A DNA stretch of 64,000 nucleotides, from positions 1 to 64,000 of the forward strand of contig DASSKC010000040.1 of NCBI GenBank assembly GCA_035690885.1. Reading direction: 5' to 3'. Numbering within the stretch: position 1 is the first letter of the stretch; every line of letters starts with the position of its first letter. The notes below the pieces were generated by a model. The model saw nothing but the letters and a program-made list of their open reading frames with translations, searched no databases and was not told the DNA's origin. The position numbers were made by a program, and so were the translations under genes. Positions 18,901 to 27,009 of this stretch are shown here, piece after piece. Source of the stretch: Oleiagrimonas sp035690885. Its GTDB lineage: Bacteria; Pseudomonadota; Gammaproteobacteria; Xanthomonadales; Rhodanobacteraceae.

Positions 18901-19124
18901 GACTGATCGTTCTGCGTGTCCTTGCTCTGCGCATCCTGATTCGCGTTCTGCGCGGATGGCTCAGCTGGCGCCTGCGTGGTTGCCGCGACGGCGTTTGCCG
19001 TGGGTGCCGAGGCAGCAGCGTGCCGTGCATGTGCGATGGCGGGTCCTGCCGCGAAGGCGGTCAGGGTGGCCGCGAGCGCCAGGTACAACGGAGTCCTGGC
19101 GTGCTTGCGTGTCGTGTCTTTCAT
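15939..19124 (-). CDS. TonB-dependent receptor, Xanthomonas/Caulobacter type
   Basis: A 1061-residue outer-membrane receptor. It has a signal peptide (about 1-31) and a low-complexity Gln/Asn/Asp linker (about 45-88). A probable TonB box follows in LEGVVVTGYRQS (90-101), then a plug domain with VPGVIISRSGGEGKTVSVRG and GGIGGTVIIHTRRP, and a large beta-barrel ending in LGLTFTFGP with the usual near-terminal Phe. This family imports oligosaccharides in Xanthomonadales. The position between GH92 genes implies uptake of mannose-rich glycans. There is no SusD partner, as expected for Proteobacteria. GGAGGGG precedes the start by 6 nt. Two operator-like palindromes lie 45 and 147 nt upstream. Confidence 0.93.
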   Translation of the reverse strand: MKDTTRKHARTPLYLALAATLTAFAAGPAIAHARHAAASAPTANAVAATTQAPAEPSAQNANQDAQSKDTQNDQSNPESTQSGQDQSTQLEGVVVTGYRQSINSALAEKRRSDAVVEVINAQNISEFPAKDVADALVHVPGVIISRSGGEGKTVSVRGLAPNLTLTELNGNFIATADTESGLTRSFNYLLLPAKMVSSVKLYKSQEAKLDEGGIGGTVIIHTRRPLEMPANKGFVSIQGTTSDTTTGADPQIAGLYSWHSKDSRFGVLVGASYQKRHITQYSANASSWHWWADDYGAQPPVDIHGNPFINEANVDLWPGGGVTDQAGNSYSGYWSPQQFSLSQTNTTRVREGGQLTMQFKPTENFLLTGNYFWFKLKNDYVTHTLEIPEWGLPTGPYAEQQGRQLAPNGLTFDPSHSIVTGTKYLQPRPGQGCAALTNPVTGASREPINVCSQQYPWLTGRYTHAQATSQSMNIKGEWTGDVLSGSFNVGHTWAYGGPSIDFRMSVKPRRFINGHWQNGNRLAQWNLRGKPSISVSPEVLKNLQSGIGQIDLGSTDSGYTRTKSQQNYFQLDFSAYIGSDWLSTLQFGVKYRDTHASQRTGENRWYCPGTTVRFQDCSPTAGTLKAGYLMPGSLETDSETFNTNVFPAVNYAAYYAHLNEKFGPDQRVNQPANFAGLTEKISAAYAQANYHIGRARGNLGVRFVRTQQDVYIVNEVTTLKQEYYHDASGNPLNCPSSGVNIKGNPCVPGDFQYRPEELWNVRTFEPGHRDRTYTNILPSFNFAYSLPHDVVLRFAASKAMARPNYSDILVLGNLTHVTPAFYHDRAQFGARLPGWYGSGGNKDLKEFQSTQFDIGAAWYFQKGSVLGLGLFHKKVKNFVVPVTVTQTVDVGGKQVTVKDFSTIGNGRSGTSKGAELYFQHTFDMGFGIIANYTLNKTSTTDVLVNGEVVGQSNLVGSANHAANLSLFYQNHNLLIRATSNWTGKVTGGLVSGLTLYQEPYNQVNLNGSYKFTKSLSLNASIINLTKSKARSHLGDDTSLRLNSLVYSGRQYYLGLTFTFGP

Positions 19125-19169
19125 TTGAACCCCTCCGGTAAGATCGAATCAGACATCGCCTGGCATGAT

Positions 19170-19183
19170 TTAAAACGATCTAA
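19170..19183. promoter_or_regulatory. Putative operator of the GH92 regulon (copy 2)
   Basis: TTAAAACGATCTAA, centred on CG, 45 nt upstream of the receptor start. Five of seven pairs match. It shares TT..A.CGATC.A with the other three sites. Confidence 0.5.
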
Positions 19184-19271
19184 ATTTGTCTTCCCACGTG
19201 TGGCGCCACGCGTTGGCGACGGACCGATCACGTGCTCCGATTTACCCCCGTGGTTCCGACCCTACCACCAT

Positions 19272-19285
19272 TTAGATCGATCCAT
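19272..19285. promoter_or_regulatory. Putative operator of the GH92 regulon (copy 3)
   Basis: TTAGATCGATCCAT, 13 of 14 bases identical to the copy at 9837, 147 nt upstream of the receptor start. On the minus strand it falls between a possible -35 (TTGATG) and -10 (TAGGGT) spaced 18 nt apart, which would suit repression. The promoter elements are a weak reading. Confidence 0.55.
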
Positions 19286-19319
19286 CAACAGGTTTTTGAC
19301 AGCGCGGGGAATGGGGGTT

Positions 19320-21749
19320 TCACGGGCTTGACTGCATCGTGATGGACAAATCGGGTGGCGGAAACGACGGTGGCGCCTTGGCGGGATCGTTGCCCCAGTG
19401 GTGGTTGGCGGTCTTGCCCAGCGTGTATTCAAGATGTCCCCCATGTCGAGCAAACGACGCAGGCAGCCAGGGCCTGGACCACGACTGGCCGTCGACCTGC
19501 AGTGACTGCACGTAGGGCGTATGTGCTCCGGCATGGGGGGCATCGATGACGACATCGCCACTGGGGCGATGTACTTCGATATGCGCAAACAGCGGGCTGC
19601 CCAGCACGAGCTCGGCGCGGCCGGGAATTTCCGGGTACATGCCCAGTGCCGCCCATACATACCAAGACGACATCTCGCCCAGGTCATCATTGCCGGGAAT
19701 GCCGTCGGGCGCGTTTTTCCACAGCGTGTTGACCACGATGCGCACGGCTTTCTGGGTTTTCCATGGCTGACCGGTGTAGTCGTACAGCCAGGGTGTTGCT
19801 ACCGAGGGCTCGTTGTTCAATTCGGCATGCAGGGGACCGGCATCGGTCAGTGCCCAGCTGCCGTCCGGTTTGTGAAAGAACGTATCCAGTCGCGCGGTGG
19901 CCTTGTCCAGGCCGCCCAGTTCGGCAAACAGACCATGCACGTCGAACGGCACCATCCACAGGTATTGGGCGGCGCTGCCTTCGACGAAACCCTTGTGCGT
20001 GGATGGCTTGAAGGACGGCCAGCTGCCATCGGCGTTGCGGTTCTGGATGTATCCGCCATGCTCAGTGGCGTCGGGGTTGAACAAGTTGCGCCAGTAACCG
20101 GCGCGGGTCAGGAACAGCTTGTGGCCGGCTTTGTCACCGACATGCTGCGCCAATTGCGAGAGCGCGAAATCGGCCGTGGCATCTTCCAGCGTTTCGCCGG
20201 CGCCGCCCCAGGCGTGCGACTTGGCAGCGATGTAATGCAGCTTCATCCACTGGTCCAGCGACGGCCGTTGGCCGACGCATTCGACGTTGCAGCCGGCGTC
20301 GCTCAGGTCGTCAGCGGTGACGTGGGTGGCCGCGCGTTTCAGCGACGCGTAGGCGCCGGCGATGTCGAAATCGGTGCCGCCGAAGGCGACGATGTCGGCC
20401 ACGGCCGGTGCCGAGGGGTCGCCGGCCATCACGTGGGTGCCGCCGGAATTGTGCGTCCAGCGATCCCACTTGCCGTGATTCTGTTTGGCCTGGTTGTACA
20501 GCGATTGCGCGATGTCGCTGCCGACCTGCGGCATCAGCCAGGTCACCAGTTGCAGTTGTGATCGGTAGATGTCCCAGCCGGAAAAGTTGGCGTACTGGGC
20601 TTTTTGCGAGCCGTGAACGTGATGGGTTTTCTGGTCGAAGCCGCGGTATTGACCGTTGACGTCGCTGTACACGTTCGGATGCAGCATGGCGTGGTACAGC
20701 GCGGTGTAAAAGGTCACGCGTTCATCGTGCGTGCCGCCGGCGATGGCGATGTGGCCGAGTGCCTTGTTCCAGGCTTTGCGCGCGCGCATGCGCACCTCGC
20801 GCAGCGTGGTACCCGCGGGGATTTCGGCCGTCAGGTTGGCGCGCGCGTTGGCCAGGCTGACGTAGGAAATGCCCACGCGCACGTGCACGTTGCTGCCATC
20901 GGCAAAGCGGACCCAGGCGCCCGATCCCTTGCCCGCGGGTGGCCAGCCTTTCTTGCCGTAGGTGGTGCCGCCGTGCGCCACGGTGTTGCCGGGATGCACG
21001 GATTTGTCGTGCCAGGTACCAGTGGCAGTGAACGGTTGGTCGAAGTGCGCCACGAAGTACAGCGTGTAATAGCTTTTCTGGTCGGCCTTGGACAGATAAC
21101 CGCAAAAATTGCCGCTGGTGACCGAACCGGTGACGGTATGCGCGGCCTTGTCGACCTTGACCGTCGCGGCACCGCTGCCGACTTCCGAATCGGAGGTGCG
21201 GATCAGCAGGTTGGCGGGCTTGCCGGCGGGGAAGTCGAAATCGGCCATGCCGCTGCGCATGGCGGCGGTCAGCTTGACGTTGACGCTGTTGGCCAGGCGC
21301 ACCTGATAAAAACCGGCTTGCGCGGTTTCATCGACGTGATTGAAATCGCTCGCGTAGCGGCTGTCGTCGGTGTCGGCCGAGGGCGAGGTCGTGACCGGCA
21401 CGGTGATCGGCATGAATGGCACATCGCCACTCGCGCCCGCGCAACCGGTGCCGGACAAATGGGTCAGGCTGAAGCCGCGGATACGTGTGGCGTCGTACTG
21501 GTAACCACCGGGTGCGGCCGTGCGGGTGTGCTTGCCGGTGGTGTTTTCCGGGCTCCACGCCAGCATGCCGAATGGCAGCACGGCACCCGGGAAAGTGTTG
21601 CCACCGTTGCGACTGCCGATCAGCGGGTTGACCAGCGTCGCCGCTGACGAAGCGCGTGGCGGGATCGCCATCGCGTTGCCGCAAAAGAATATGGCGACGA
21701 GCAACGCGCCACCGACGTACGCGAAACGCTTTGAGAATCGGTCATTCAT
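19320..21749 (-). CDS. GH92 family glycoside hydrolase, third paralogue
   Basis: An 809-residue exported enzyme with a Sec signal (MNDRFSKRFAYVGGALLVAI...AMA). GH92 marks: NPLIGSRNGGNTFPGAVLPFG (41-61), SLTHLSGTGC near 95, FVEGSAAQYLWMVPFD, NNEPSVATPWLYDYTGQPWKTQ and GNDDLGEMSSWYV near 684. The NNEPSVATPW variant in place of GNEPSHH sets it apart from the first and fourth paralogues and suggests a different linkage preference. It starts 40 nt after the permease stop with GAGG 6 nt before the ATG, so the two form an operon (permease then GH92). Its stop faces the receptor promoter region. Confidence 0.92.
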   Translation of the reverse strand: MNDRFSKRFAYVGGALLVAIFFCGNAMAIPPRASSAATLVNPLIGSRNGGNTFPGAVLPFGMLAWSPENTTGKHTRTAAPGGYQYDATRIRGFSLTHLSGTGCAGASGDVPFMPITVPVTTSPSADTDDSRYASDFNHVDETAQAGFYQVRLANSVNVKLTAAMRSGMADFDFPAGKPANLLIRTSDSEVGSGAATVKVDKAAHTVTGSVTSGNFCGYLSKADQKSYYTLYFVAHFDQPFTATGTWHDKSVHPGNTVAHGGTTYGKKGWPPAGKGSGAWVRFADGSNVHVRVGISYVSLANARANLTAEIPAGTTLREVRMRARKAWNKALGHIAIAGGTHDERVTFYTALYHAMLHPNVYSDVNGQYRGFDQKTHHVHGSQKAQYANFSGWDIYRSQLQLVTWLMPQVGSDIAQSLYNQAKQNHGKWDRWTHNSGGTHVMAGDPSAPAVADIVAFGGTDFDIAGAYASLKRAATHVTADDLSDAGCNVECVGQRPSLDQWMKLHYIAAKSHAWGGAGETLEDATADFALSQLAQHVGDKAGHKLFLTRAGYWRNLFNPDATEHGGYIQNRNADGSWPSFKPSTHKGFVEGSAAQYLWMVPFDVHGLFAELGGLDKATARLDTFFHKPDGSWALTDAGPLHAELNNEPSVATPWLYDYTGQPWKTQKAVRIVVNTLWKNAPDGIPGNDDLGEMSSWYVWAALGMYPEIPGRAELVLGSPLFAHIEVHRPSGDVVIDAPHAGAHTPYVQSLQVDGQSWSRPWLPASFARHGGHLEYTLGKTANHHWGNDPAKAPPSFPPPDLSITMQSSP

Positions 21750-21789
21750 GATGTGCCTCGCATGCAAACAATTTGTCTCCACGAGCGCA

Positions 21790-23043
21790 TCACGTGCGCG
21801 ACCCTTTCAGCCCGTAGAAAATGATGTAGGCGTAGCAAAACAACGGCAGCACGAAGGCGTGGTGCACCCCGATGTGATCGGCGATATAGCCTTGCGCCAG
21901 CGGAATCAGCGCGCCGCCGACAATGGCCATCACCAGCAAACTGGAGACTTTGCCGGTGAGTGCGCCGAACTTCTCGATGCCCAGGGTGAAAATGTTGGGA
22001 AACATGATCGAGTTGAACAGGCCAACCAGCGTGATCGTCCACACTGCCGTCATGCCGTGGGTCGTCATGGTGGCAACCACCAGCAGCCCCGCGATGACGG
22101 CAAAGGTGACCAGCAACTTGCGCGCGTCAATGCGTTTGAGCAGCAGCCAGCCGATGAAGCGCCCGACCATGGCGCCGCCCCAGTAGATCGACACGTAAGT
22201 TGCCGCATCGCTGTAGGACATGTCGCCGATGCCGGGCAGGGCGATGTAATTGATCATGAAGCTGCCGATGGAGACTTCCGCGCCCACGTACACGAAGATC
22301 GCCGCCATGCCGAACCAGACACGCCTATGCTTCAGGGCGTCTGCATACCGGTAGTGGCTGTTGCCTGTCGATGCGTTTTCATCGGGATCACCGACTTCGG
22401 GCAAGCGGAACAGCCACACGATGATTGCCAACGCGAACAGCACCAGTGCTATGCCCAGATACGGTCCCTGCACCAGATGCGCCTGCTGGACCCGGTAGGC
22501 CAGTTGTTGCGCGGCCGGCAGCTGCGCCAGTTCGGCTGCGCCCAGTACGCCGGCGGAAAGAATAAGCAATCCGCCCAGCTTGGGCGCGATGGTGGTGCCC
22601 AGCGAGTTCAGTGCTTGCGCCAGGTTGAGACGGCTGGATGCTAGTCGCTCCGATCCCAGCAGGCTGACATAGGGATTGGCCGCCACCTGCAACAGTGTGA
22701 TGCCGCTGGCCAGCACGAAAAACGCGGCCAGGAACAGCGGGTAATACACCAGTTGCGCGGCTGGCAAAAACATCAACGCGCCAATGCCGGTCACCACCAG
22801 CCCGGTGATGATGCTGCGCCGGTAGCCCAACCACGACAGCACCTTGCCCGAGGGCAACGACATGATGAAATAGGCACCGAAAAACACGAACTGCACCAGC
22901 ATCGCCTCGGTGTAGTTGAGCGTGAACGTCGATTTGAGATGCGGAATCAACACGTCGTTGAACGCCGTGATGAAACCCCACATGAAAAAGATCGCGGTGA
23001 TGACGTTCAGCGCGGTGCGTTGGCTGGCGGTGCGTGTAGTCAT
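21790..23043 (-). CDS. Sugar MFS permease, FucP/GluP family
   Basis: A 417-residue protein with about 12 hydrophobic helices. Family marks include FFMWGFITAFNDVLIPHLK at the start, PSGKVLSWLGYR in the loop after helix 2, VAANPYVSLLG with the motif common to FHS (fucose/glucose/galactose:H+) symporters, and FNSIMFPNIFTLGIE. It should bring a free hexose, here probably mannose, across the inner membrane with protons. The ATG at 23043 follows GGGAG by 6 nt; the longer frame begins at a TTG. It is divergent from the last GH92 gene, and the 206-bp gap holds an operator-like site. Confidence 0.9.
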   Translation of the reverse strand: MTTRTASQRTALNVITAIFFMWGFITAFNDVLIPHLKSTFTLNYTEAMLVQFVFFGAYFIMSLPSGKVLSWLGYRRSIITGLVVTGIGALMFLPAAQLVYYPLFLAAFFVLASGITLLQVAANPYVSLLGSERLASSRLNLAQALNSLGTTIAPKLGGLLILSAGVLGAAELAQLPAAQQLAYRVQQAHLVQGPYLGIALVLFALAIIVWLFRLPEVGDPDENASTGNSHYRYADALKHRRVWFGMAAIFVYVGAEVSIGSFMINYIALPGIGDMSYSDAATYVSIYWGGAMVGRFIGWLLLKRIDARKLLVTFAVIAGLLVVATMTTHGMTAVWTITLVGLFNSIMFPNIFTLGIEKFGALTGKVSSLLVMAIVGGALIPLAQGYIADHIGVHHAFVLPLFCYAYIIFYGLKGSRT

Positions 23044-23223
23044 GCGGGCTCCCGGCAATCAGGTGACGGCGGACGGACAAGTGCTTGGGCGCACGATCGG
23101 GCGGGCGACGGTAACGGTGCGGATGCCCATGCGAGAGGGACTGCATGCGCTCGGGAATGCGTTGATCCAAGTGGCGTCCGCGTGCGGGGCCGTGCACACA
23201 CATGCTAGCTTTGTATCACAGTT

Positions 23224-23237
23224 TTGGAACGATCCAA
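23224..23237. promoter_or_regulatory. Putative operator of the GH92 regulon (copy 4)
   Basis: TTGGAACGATCCAA, a 14-bp palindrome centred on CG with six of seven pairs matching, 12 nt before the fourth GH92 start. It lies in the shared divergent region with the permease gene and could control both. Confidence 0.6.
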
Positions 23238-23249
23238 GAGGCCGTACCC

Positions 23250-25607
23250 ATGTCCGTTGCGCGCTTTTCCCCTTCGTCCCGGATTTTTTCGGTGTTGCTG
23301 TCGGTGGTGTTCGCGCTGGCTGCGCCGGGCCCGGCTGGTGCCGCCGACAAGACGCCGTGGGCCACCGCCAACCCGATGATCGGCACGGCCGGCAACGGCC
23401 ACACGTTTCCCGGCGCCACGGTTCCGTTCGGCATGATCCAGCTCAGCCCGGACACGGCCATGCCCAATTTTCACAAGGGCTACGACTGGGCCGCCGGCTA
23501 CCGCTACAGCGACCACAGCATCATGGGCTTTTCCGAAACCCACTTTTCCGGCAGCGGTCACTCGGACCTGGGCGATGTGCTGCTGATGCCCGGCACCGGC
23601 AAGGTGCAATGGGACCCGGGTGACCCGGACCAGCCAGGCAGTGGCTATCGTTCGCATTTCAGCCACAAGACCGAAGTCGCGCATCCGGGTTATTACGCGG
23701 TCACGCTCGACACCAGCGGCGTGCGTGCGGAGCTGACCGCCGGCAAGCGTGTCGGCTGGCATCGTTACACCTTCCCCAGGGGCAAGACCGCACACGTGCT
23801 GCTGGATCTGCGCCCCAGCATCTACGACTACAAGGGCAAAGTGTCATGGGCGCGCCTGCGCGTGCGCGCCGACGGCACCGTCACCGGCTATCGCGAGACG
23901 CGCGGCTGGGCGCCGGGACGGCAGCTGTATTTCGCCATCCGTTTTTCGCAGCCGATGACCAGGCACCAGCTGCGCAATCGTGAAAAGGACATCACCTACA
24001 ACGGCTTCCCGGGCCCGCACCGCAATCCCGACGGCGTCGACGCCATCTCGGGACGGCAACTGGAAGGCGTGTTCGAGTTCGGCAAGTTGAAGAAACCGCT
24101 GGTGATCAAGGTCGCCATCTCCACGGTCAGCGCCGCCAACGCCATCGCCAACCTTGATGTCGACGGCAAGGGTTGGGATTTCGACGCCCGTCGCACTCAG
24201 GCGCAACAGGCCTGGAAAAAGGCCTTGTCGACGATCGACATCACCGCGTCGCCCGCCGTGCGCACCAATTTCTACACCGCGATGTACCACGCCATGATCG
24301 CGCCCAATCTGGCGATGGACGTCAACGGCGAGTACCGCGGCCCCGATCACGGCGTGCACAAGGCGGACGGTTTCGCGTTTTACTCGACCTGGTCGCTGTG
24401 GGACGTCTATCGCGCGCAGCAACCGCTGATGGCGTTCATCCAACCGCCGCAGCGCGTCAATGATTTTGTCAATTCATTGCTGGCCGCGCAGACATACAGC
24501 CCGTTCGGCATTCTGCCGATCTGGGCCTATCAGGGGCTGGAGACGTGGTGCATGATCGGTTATCACGCCGTGCCGATCATCGCCGATGCGTACATGAAGG
24601 GCTTTCGCGGCTTCGATGCCGACGCGGCACTCGAGGCGATGGTCGCCAGCGCCACCTACGGCCCCTATGACGGCCTGAAGTACTACATGAAACTCGGCTA
24701 CGTGCCCATCGACAAGGAGCCGGAAGCCGCCTCCAAGACCGTCGAATACGCGTTCGACGACTGGACCATCGCGCGGATGGCCAAGGCCATGGGGCGCGAA
24801 GATATCGCCAAACGCTTCAGCAAGCGCGCCGGTTACTGGCACAACGTGTACGACCCGAAAACCGATTTCATCCGCGCGCGCAAGTCCGATGGCGATTTCC
24901 GCACGCCGTTCGATCCGGCGGCGGTCGGGTACGGCAGTGACTACACCGAAGGCAATGCCTGGGAATACACCTGGTACGAGCCGCAGGATATCGCCGGCTT
25001 GATCAAGGCAATGGGCGGCACCGACAAGTTCATCGACAAACTCGACAAGGTCTTCGACACCCAGGTCGATCCGAAGGAGTTTGCCCATGTCGAGGACATC
25101 TCCGGTCTGATCGGCTACTACGCACAGGGCAACGAACCCAGCCAGCACATCGCCTACCTGTACGACTACGCCGGTGCGCCATGGAAGACCCAGGAGAGGC
25201 TGACCGAGATCATGACCACCCAGTACAAGCCGACGGTGGATGGCTTGCCCGGCAACGACGACCTGGGCCAGATGTCGGCCTGGTACATCTTTACCGCGCT
25301 GGGTTTTTATCCCGTGGCGCCGGCCAGCAACCAGTACGTGATCGGGCGGCCGTTCGTGCGCTGCGCGGTGATGCATCTGCCCAACGGCAAGACCTTCACC
25401 ATCATCGCCGAGCATCTGGACAAGGCGCACCCGTACATCGGCAACGTCACGCTCAACGGCAAGCCGTTCAATCGGACCTGGATCGGTTATCACCAGATCA
25501 TGGCCGGCGGCACGCTGCGCTTCGTGATGCAGGCCAACCCCAATCGCCATTGGGCCACTGACGTGTCGGCGCGACCCTATGCCATGAGCGCGTACCCCGA
25601 TCCATGA
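23250..25607 (+). CDS. GH92 family glycoside hydrolase, fourth paralogue
   Basis: A 785-residue exported enzyme with a Sec signal ending near GPAGAA. GH92 marks in order: MIGTAGNGHTFPGATVPFG near 43-61, SETHFSGSGHSD near 95, SLWDVYR near 381, TEGNAWEYTW near 566, GNEPSQHIAYLYDYAG near 627 and GNDDLGQMSAWYI near 668. It is closest in motifs to the first paralogue and is likely an exo-alpha-mannosidase. The start at 23250 follows AAGAGG by about 8 nt and lies just after a palindromic operator. A short hairpin with TTTT (25619-25644) after the stop could act as a weak terminator. Confidence 0.93.
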   Translation: MSVARFSPSSRIFSVLLSVVFALAAPGPAGAADKTPWATANPMIGTAGNGHTFPGATVPFGMIQLSPDTAMPNFHKGYDWAAGYRYSDHSIMGFSETHFSGSGHSDLGDVLLMPGTGKVQWDPGDPDQPGSGYRSHFSHKTEVAHPGYYAVTLDTSGVRAELTAGKRVGWHRYTFPRGKTAHVLLDLRPSIYDYKGKVSWARLRVRADGTVTGYRETRGWAPGRQLYFAIRFSQPMTRHQLRNREKDITYNGFPGPHRNPDGVDAISGRQLEGVFEFGKLKKPLVIKVAISTVSAANAIANLDVDGKGWDFDARRTQAQQAWKKALSTIDITASPAVRTNFYTAMYHAMIAPNLAMDVNGEYRGPDHGVHKADGFAFYSTWSLWDVYRAQQPLMAFIQPPQRVNDFVNSLLAAQTYSPFGILPIWAYQGLETWCMIGYHAVPIIADAYMKGFRGFDADAALEAMVASATYGPYDGLKYYMKLGYVPIDKEPEAASKTVEYAFDDWTIARMAKAMGREDIAKRFSKRAGYWHNVYDPKTDFIRARKSDGDFRTPFDPAAVGYGSDYTEGNAWEYTWYEPQDIAGLIKAMGGTDKFIDKLDKVFDTQVDPKEFAHVEDISGLIGYYAQGNEPSQHIAYLYDYAGAPWKTQERLTEIMTTQYKPTVDGLPGNDDLGQMSAWYIFTALGFYPVAPASNQYVIGRPFVRCAVMHLPNGKTFTIIAEHLDKAHPYIGNVTLNGKPFNRTWIGYHQIMAGGTLRFVMQANPNRHWATDVSARPYAMSAYPDP

Positions 25608-25649
25608 TCGGCCCGTATGCCCGCGTGCATGACGACGGGCTTTTGCTGG

Positions 25650-26072
25650 TTAGGCGCCTTTCTCGCAATTGACCATCCACGGAATGCCAAAGCGATCAGT
25701 GAGCATACCGAAGCGCTCGGAAAAAAACGTCTTGTCCAGCGGCATGTCCGTCGTACCGCCTTCGGACAGTGCATGGAACACGCGCTCGGCCTCGGCCGCG
25801 CTGGTGACATTCAGTGACACGCGGAAGCTGCGCGGTTTTTCGTACGGCACCGGGTTCGGGCCGCAGTTCCAGTCGCTGGCCATCAGCAAATCGTCACCGA
25901 TGGCAATGCATGCGTGCATGATCTGGTCACGCCCTTCGGGTGGCGCCTGGTCGCCAACCGGCGTGTCGGAGGCGGTCAGCATGGCCTTGATCTCCACGTT
26001 CAGGCACTTGGCGTAGAACTCGAAAGCCTGACGACAGTTGCCGTCGAAAAAAAGATAGGGATTGATGTTCAT
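25650..26072 (-). CDS. VOC family protein (PhnB-like)
   Basis: A 140-residue protein opening MNINPYLFFDGNCRQAFEFY, the start of PhnB-type glyoxalase/bleomycin-resistance-fold proteins. It continues with HACIAIGDDLLMASD and ends FGIPWMVNCEK, the family's terminal strand. Its biochemical role is usually unknown; many members are annotated only by fold. The ATG at 26072 has GGAG nearby on the minus strand, and the longer open frame has no family similarity. No operon partner is evident. The 274 nt between it and the next gene hold nothing I can recognise. Confidence 0.85.
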   Translation of the reverse strand: MNINPYLFFDGNCRQAFEFYAKCLNVEIKAMLTASDTPVGDQAPPEGRDQIMHACIAIGDDLLMASDWNCGPNPVPYEKPRSFRVSLNVTSAAEAERVFHALSEGGTTDMPLDKTFFSERFGMLTDRFGIPWMVNCEKGA

Positions 26073-26346
26073 GCGTCTCTCCGCGCGTGTGTATTCAGCT
26101 GTACGACGAACGACGTCGGCTGAAATCGACAAACGGGAAGTACCAACCCGACGTCGTGCCCGAGCCGCACGAGGCCGTGTGAAAATTGGCGAAACGGCGC
26201 CGAACGTCAGCATCTTGATCACCGCGCATTACCGAACAATCCACCCGCATGCGCTCATGGAGGATTATTGGCGGGCAGTGCTTGCCCTGCGATGCGATGT
26301 CGTCCACGTTTTCACGCGGACTCGTGTGCGTTCCTGCAGCTGGAGA

Positions 26347-27009
26347 TCAGGTTGGCTTGCGACGCAATGCGTAGACGACCGTGTGCAGCGAGGTGACGCC
26401 ATCGGCACTGAACTTCGGCTGTGAAGCGAGGATGTCGCGCCGTTCCAGTTGCTCGATGTCGCAGTACTCATCGAGCAGGGCATGCACCTCGTGCGTGTCG
26501 ACCGAAAACGGCGGGCCGTTCATTTCCGTCTGCGGGTAATCGAGCGTGATCATCAATCCGCGGCAATCGGCGGGCAGCCGTGCGTAGACCTGTTGCGCGT
26601 AGCGCTGGCGCATGGCCGGGGGCAGGGCGATCACCGCTGCGCGGTCGTAGATGGCGTTGCAGGCGGCAAGCGTGGCATCATCCAGGGCGAACACGTCGCC
26701 CTGGATGATCTCGATGCGGTCAGTGACGTAGTGACGCCCCATGGGGGTGTCATGGGTCTGCGCGTCAAGCTGGTTGTCGGTCAGAAACTGCTCGACGGCC
26801 AGCGGCGAGAGCTCCACGCCGAGTACGCGATGCCCTTGCGCCGCCAGCCAGACCATGTCCAGCGACTTGCCGGCCAGCGGTACCAGCACGCGGCTGTCTG
26901 CCGGCACTCCAAGCGCCGGCCAGTGTTTGTCCAGCAACGGCATCGGTGCATCGCGATGAAAGCCGGTGCGACCCTCACGCCACCGCGTCAACCAGAAATC
27001 GGCGTCCAT
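26347..27009 (-). CDS. tpm: Thiopurine S-methyltransferase
   Basis: A 220-residue SAM-dependent methyltransferase starting MDADFWLTRWREGRTGFH, characteristic of bacterial TPMT. VLVPLAGKSLDMVWLAAQGH gives motif I, with GVELS after it. Bacterial TPMTs methylate selenium and tellurium oxyanion-derived species and thiopurines. The start codon directly abuts the thiolase stop with no gap, and GAGGTGA within the thiolase tail supplies the ribosome site, so translation is coupled to the beta-oxidation genes. Confidence 0.93.
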   Translation of the reverse strand: MDADFWLTRWREGRTGFHRDAPMPLLDKHWPALGVPADSRVLVPLAGKSLDMVWLAAQGHRVLGVELSPLAVEQFLTDNQLDAQTHDTPMGRHYVTDRIEIIQGDVFALDDATLAACNAIYDRAAVIALPPAMRQRYAQQVYARLPADCRGLMITLDYPQTEMNGPPFSVDTHEVHALLDEYCDIEQLERRDILASQPKFSADGVTSLHTVVYALRRKPT

